Shown here: positions 5,026 through 5,600 of the stretch, in pieces
Numbering within the stretch: the stretch's first letter is position 1
How the letters are laid out: each line of letters begins with the position of its first letter
Translations under genes and position numbers: made by a program
The notes under the pieces: generated by a model
Database searches by the model: none
What the model was told of the DNA's origin: nothing
What the model saw: only the letters and a program-made list of their open reading frames with translations
Origin: an uncultured Planctomycetia bacterium
Lineage (GTDB): Bacteria > Planctomycetota > UBA1135 > GCA-002686595
Length of the DNA stretch: 5,600 bases
NCBI GenBank assembly: GCA_937952135.1
Contig: CALFYL010000226.1
Span: 1 to 5,600, forward strand
Reading direction: 5' to 3'

Positions 5026-5083
5026 GCTCGGTGGCCCCCCCACGTTCGCGGCGCGAGCTTAGCAAGAGCTACAACCGGTACAC

Positions 5084-5107
5084 GTGGCACCAACTGTGCC
5101 TAGCCAC
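5084..5107. repeat. Nested inverted repeats downstream of recombinase gene
   Basis: GGCAC (5086-5090) and GTGCC (5096-5100) face each other across CAACT, and GTGGC (5084-5088) and GCCAC (5103-5107) form a second overlapping pair. The left arm overlaps CACGTG (5081-5086). The site lies 75-100 bp past the recombinase stop. Two short inverted arms around a 5-8 bp core are the form of a tyrosine recombinase core site, so an attachment site is possible. A hairpin terminator without T-run is the alternative. No copy of the tRNA fragment at 381-426 is present here. Confidence 0.3.
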
Positions 5108-5182
5108 TTCGCCCCACCACGGCGTCGACCCTGCGGAGGGGATCGAAACCAGCTCCGTGCGGAGGGAACGTCGAGAGCGAGA

Positions 5183-5600
5183 CTAGCTCACCACAACGTT
5201 GCGCCCCACCACCCCGCGCCCCCGCCGCGGCTCGCTCACGCCCTCGACCGCTCCCCGCAGGTCTTCGAGCCCCAGGTGCGTGTAGACCTTCGCGGTCATC
5301 TCCGGCGACGCATGCCCGAGCACCCGCTGCGCCACGACCAGGGGAACACCGCGTCGAGCCATGCCGGTAGCGGCGGTGTGGCGCAGGGCATGGATGTCGA
5401 CGACTCGCCCCAGCGCGTCGCATCGCGCGATGCCGGCCCGGTCGAGCACGCGGCGCAGCATCCGGCGTCCGTTCGTCGTGTACTCGGCCCAGTCCGCGCC
5501 GTCGGGCGAGAGGAACACGCGATCGCTCGGCTGCGCGAGCCGCATGCGCACGCGCTGGTGCACGGCGCGCAGGGCCAGTAGCTCGTCGACCAGCGACTGC
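5183..5600 (-). CDS. Tyrosine recombinase/integrase, C-terminal catalytic part
   Basis: The last 138 residues of a phage-integrase-family recombinase, cut by the right edge. From the window edge (residues counted from there) it has QSLVDELLALR, a DRVFLSPDG strand (26-34), then the catalytic region: HALRH with H70 and R73, LGH with H96, and the nucleophile Y106 in KVYTHLG. The first catalytic Arg and the Lys lie outside the window. The enzyme cuts and rejoins DNA through a 3'-phosphotyrosine to integrate or excise elements. The spacing and sequence are of the XerC/D-like and phage type; the fragment shows no integron-integrase signature. A short basic tail (122-138) follows. A GTG at 5563 is in frame but is internal, because similarity continues to the edge. 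Everything visible looks intact. It likely serves an element lying partly or wholly right of the window, or the left-lying islands. Confidence 0.92.
   Translation of the reverse strand, partial: QSLVDELLALRAVHQRVRMRLAQPSDRVFLSPDGADWAEYTTNGRRMLRRVLDRAGIARCDALGRVVDIHALRHTAATGMARRGVPLVVAQRVLGHASPEMTAKVYTHLGLEDLRGAVEGVSEPRRGRGVVGRNVVVS

Noticed and set aside
5035..5041. Run of seven C as a phase-variation tract for the membrane gene
   Set aside because: It lies at the very start of the longer, less likely reading frame. With translation from 4974 it is non-coding, and one short run is not enough evidence.
1..5600. CRISPR array
   Set aside because: No evenly spaced direct repeats of 23-40 bases are present. 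The 10-bp TGGCCG series is far too short in unit and spacing.

Overview
The window comes from a high-G+C bacterial genome. It most resembles soil or aquatic Gram-negative lineages such as Myxococcota, Gemmatimonadota or Planctomycetota, but no gene here fixes the phylum. It reads as accessory DNA. It holds a tRNA-derived attachment-site remnant, part of a tyrosine recombinase, several broken gene pieces, and a few intact orphan genes of unknown or poorly known function. G+C drops visibly around 2150-2640, which suggests material of mixed origin.

Left part (1-840). A minus-strand gene starts at 33 with a good Shine-Dalgarno sequence and leaves the window after 11 codons. Upstream of it is a G+C-rich non-coding stretch with TGGCCG hexamers on a 10-bp spacing and copies of a GTCCGCTT/AAGCGGAC palindrome. 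In the middle sits the 3' half of a tRNA-Arg(CCG), from anticodon loop to CCA, with no matching 5' half. This is the usual footprint of integration into a tRNA gene.

Centre-left (841-2094). There is an intact small membrane protein of the CD225/dispanin family (the family of eukaryotic IFITM proteins). After it come a weak, possibly frameshifted coding remnant, a nested inverted repeat, and a 5' gene fragment with a single-base frameshift (motif CVIDAVFSIGVRY).

Centre (2148-3225). An unrecognised 160-residue minus-strand protein is followed by two gene fragments meeting tail to tail: a frameshifted C-terminal piece of an unknown gene (plus strand) and the N-terminal NAD-binding third of a 3-hydroxyisobutyrate-dehydrogenase-like protein (minus strand), cut at about residue 111.

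Right part (3334-5600). A complete 219-residue protein resembling DUF2971-type proteins converges on a 294-residue membrane protein with three predicted C-terminal transmembrane segments. A hairpin lies between their stops, and a perfect 14-bp palindrome lies just upstream of the membrane gene. The right edge carries the last 138 residues of a tyrosine recombinase (HxxR, H, Y present). A small nested inverted repeat lies about 75 bp beyond its stop.

No operon of obviously cooperating genes is visible. The intact genes mostly stand alone, between debris. The best overall reading is a genomic-island border or a stack of decayed elements with orphan cargo. Whether the recombinase at the right edge made the tRNA fragment at the left cannot be decided here, because no second copy of the tRNA sequence is present.
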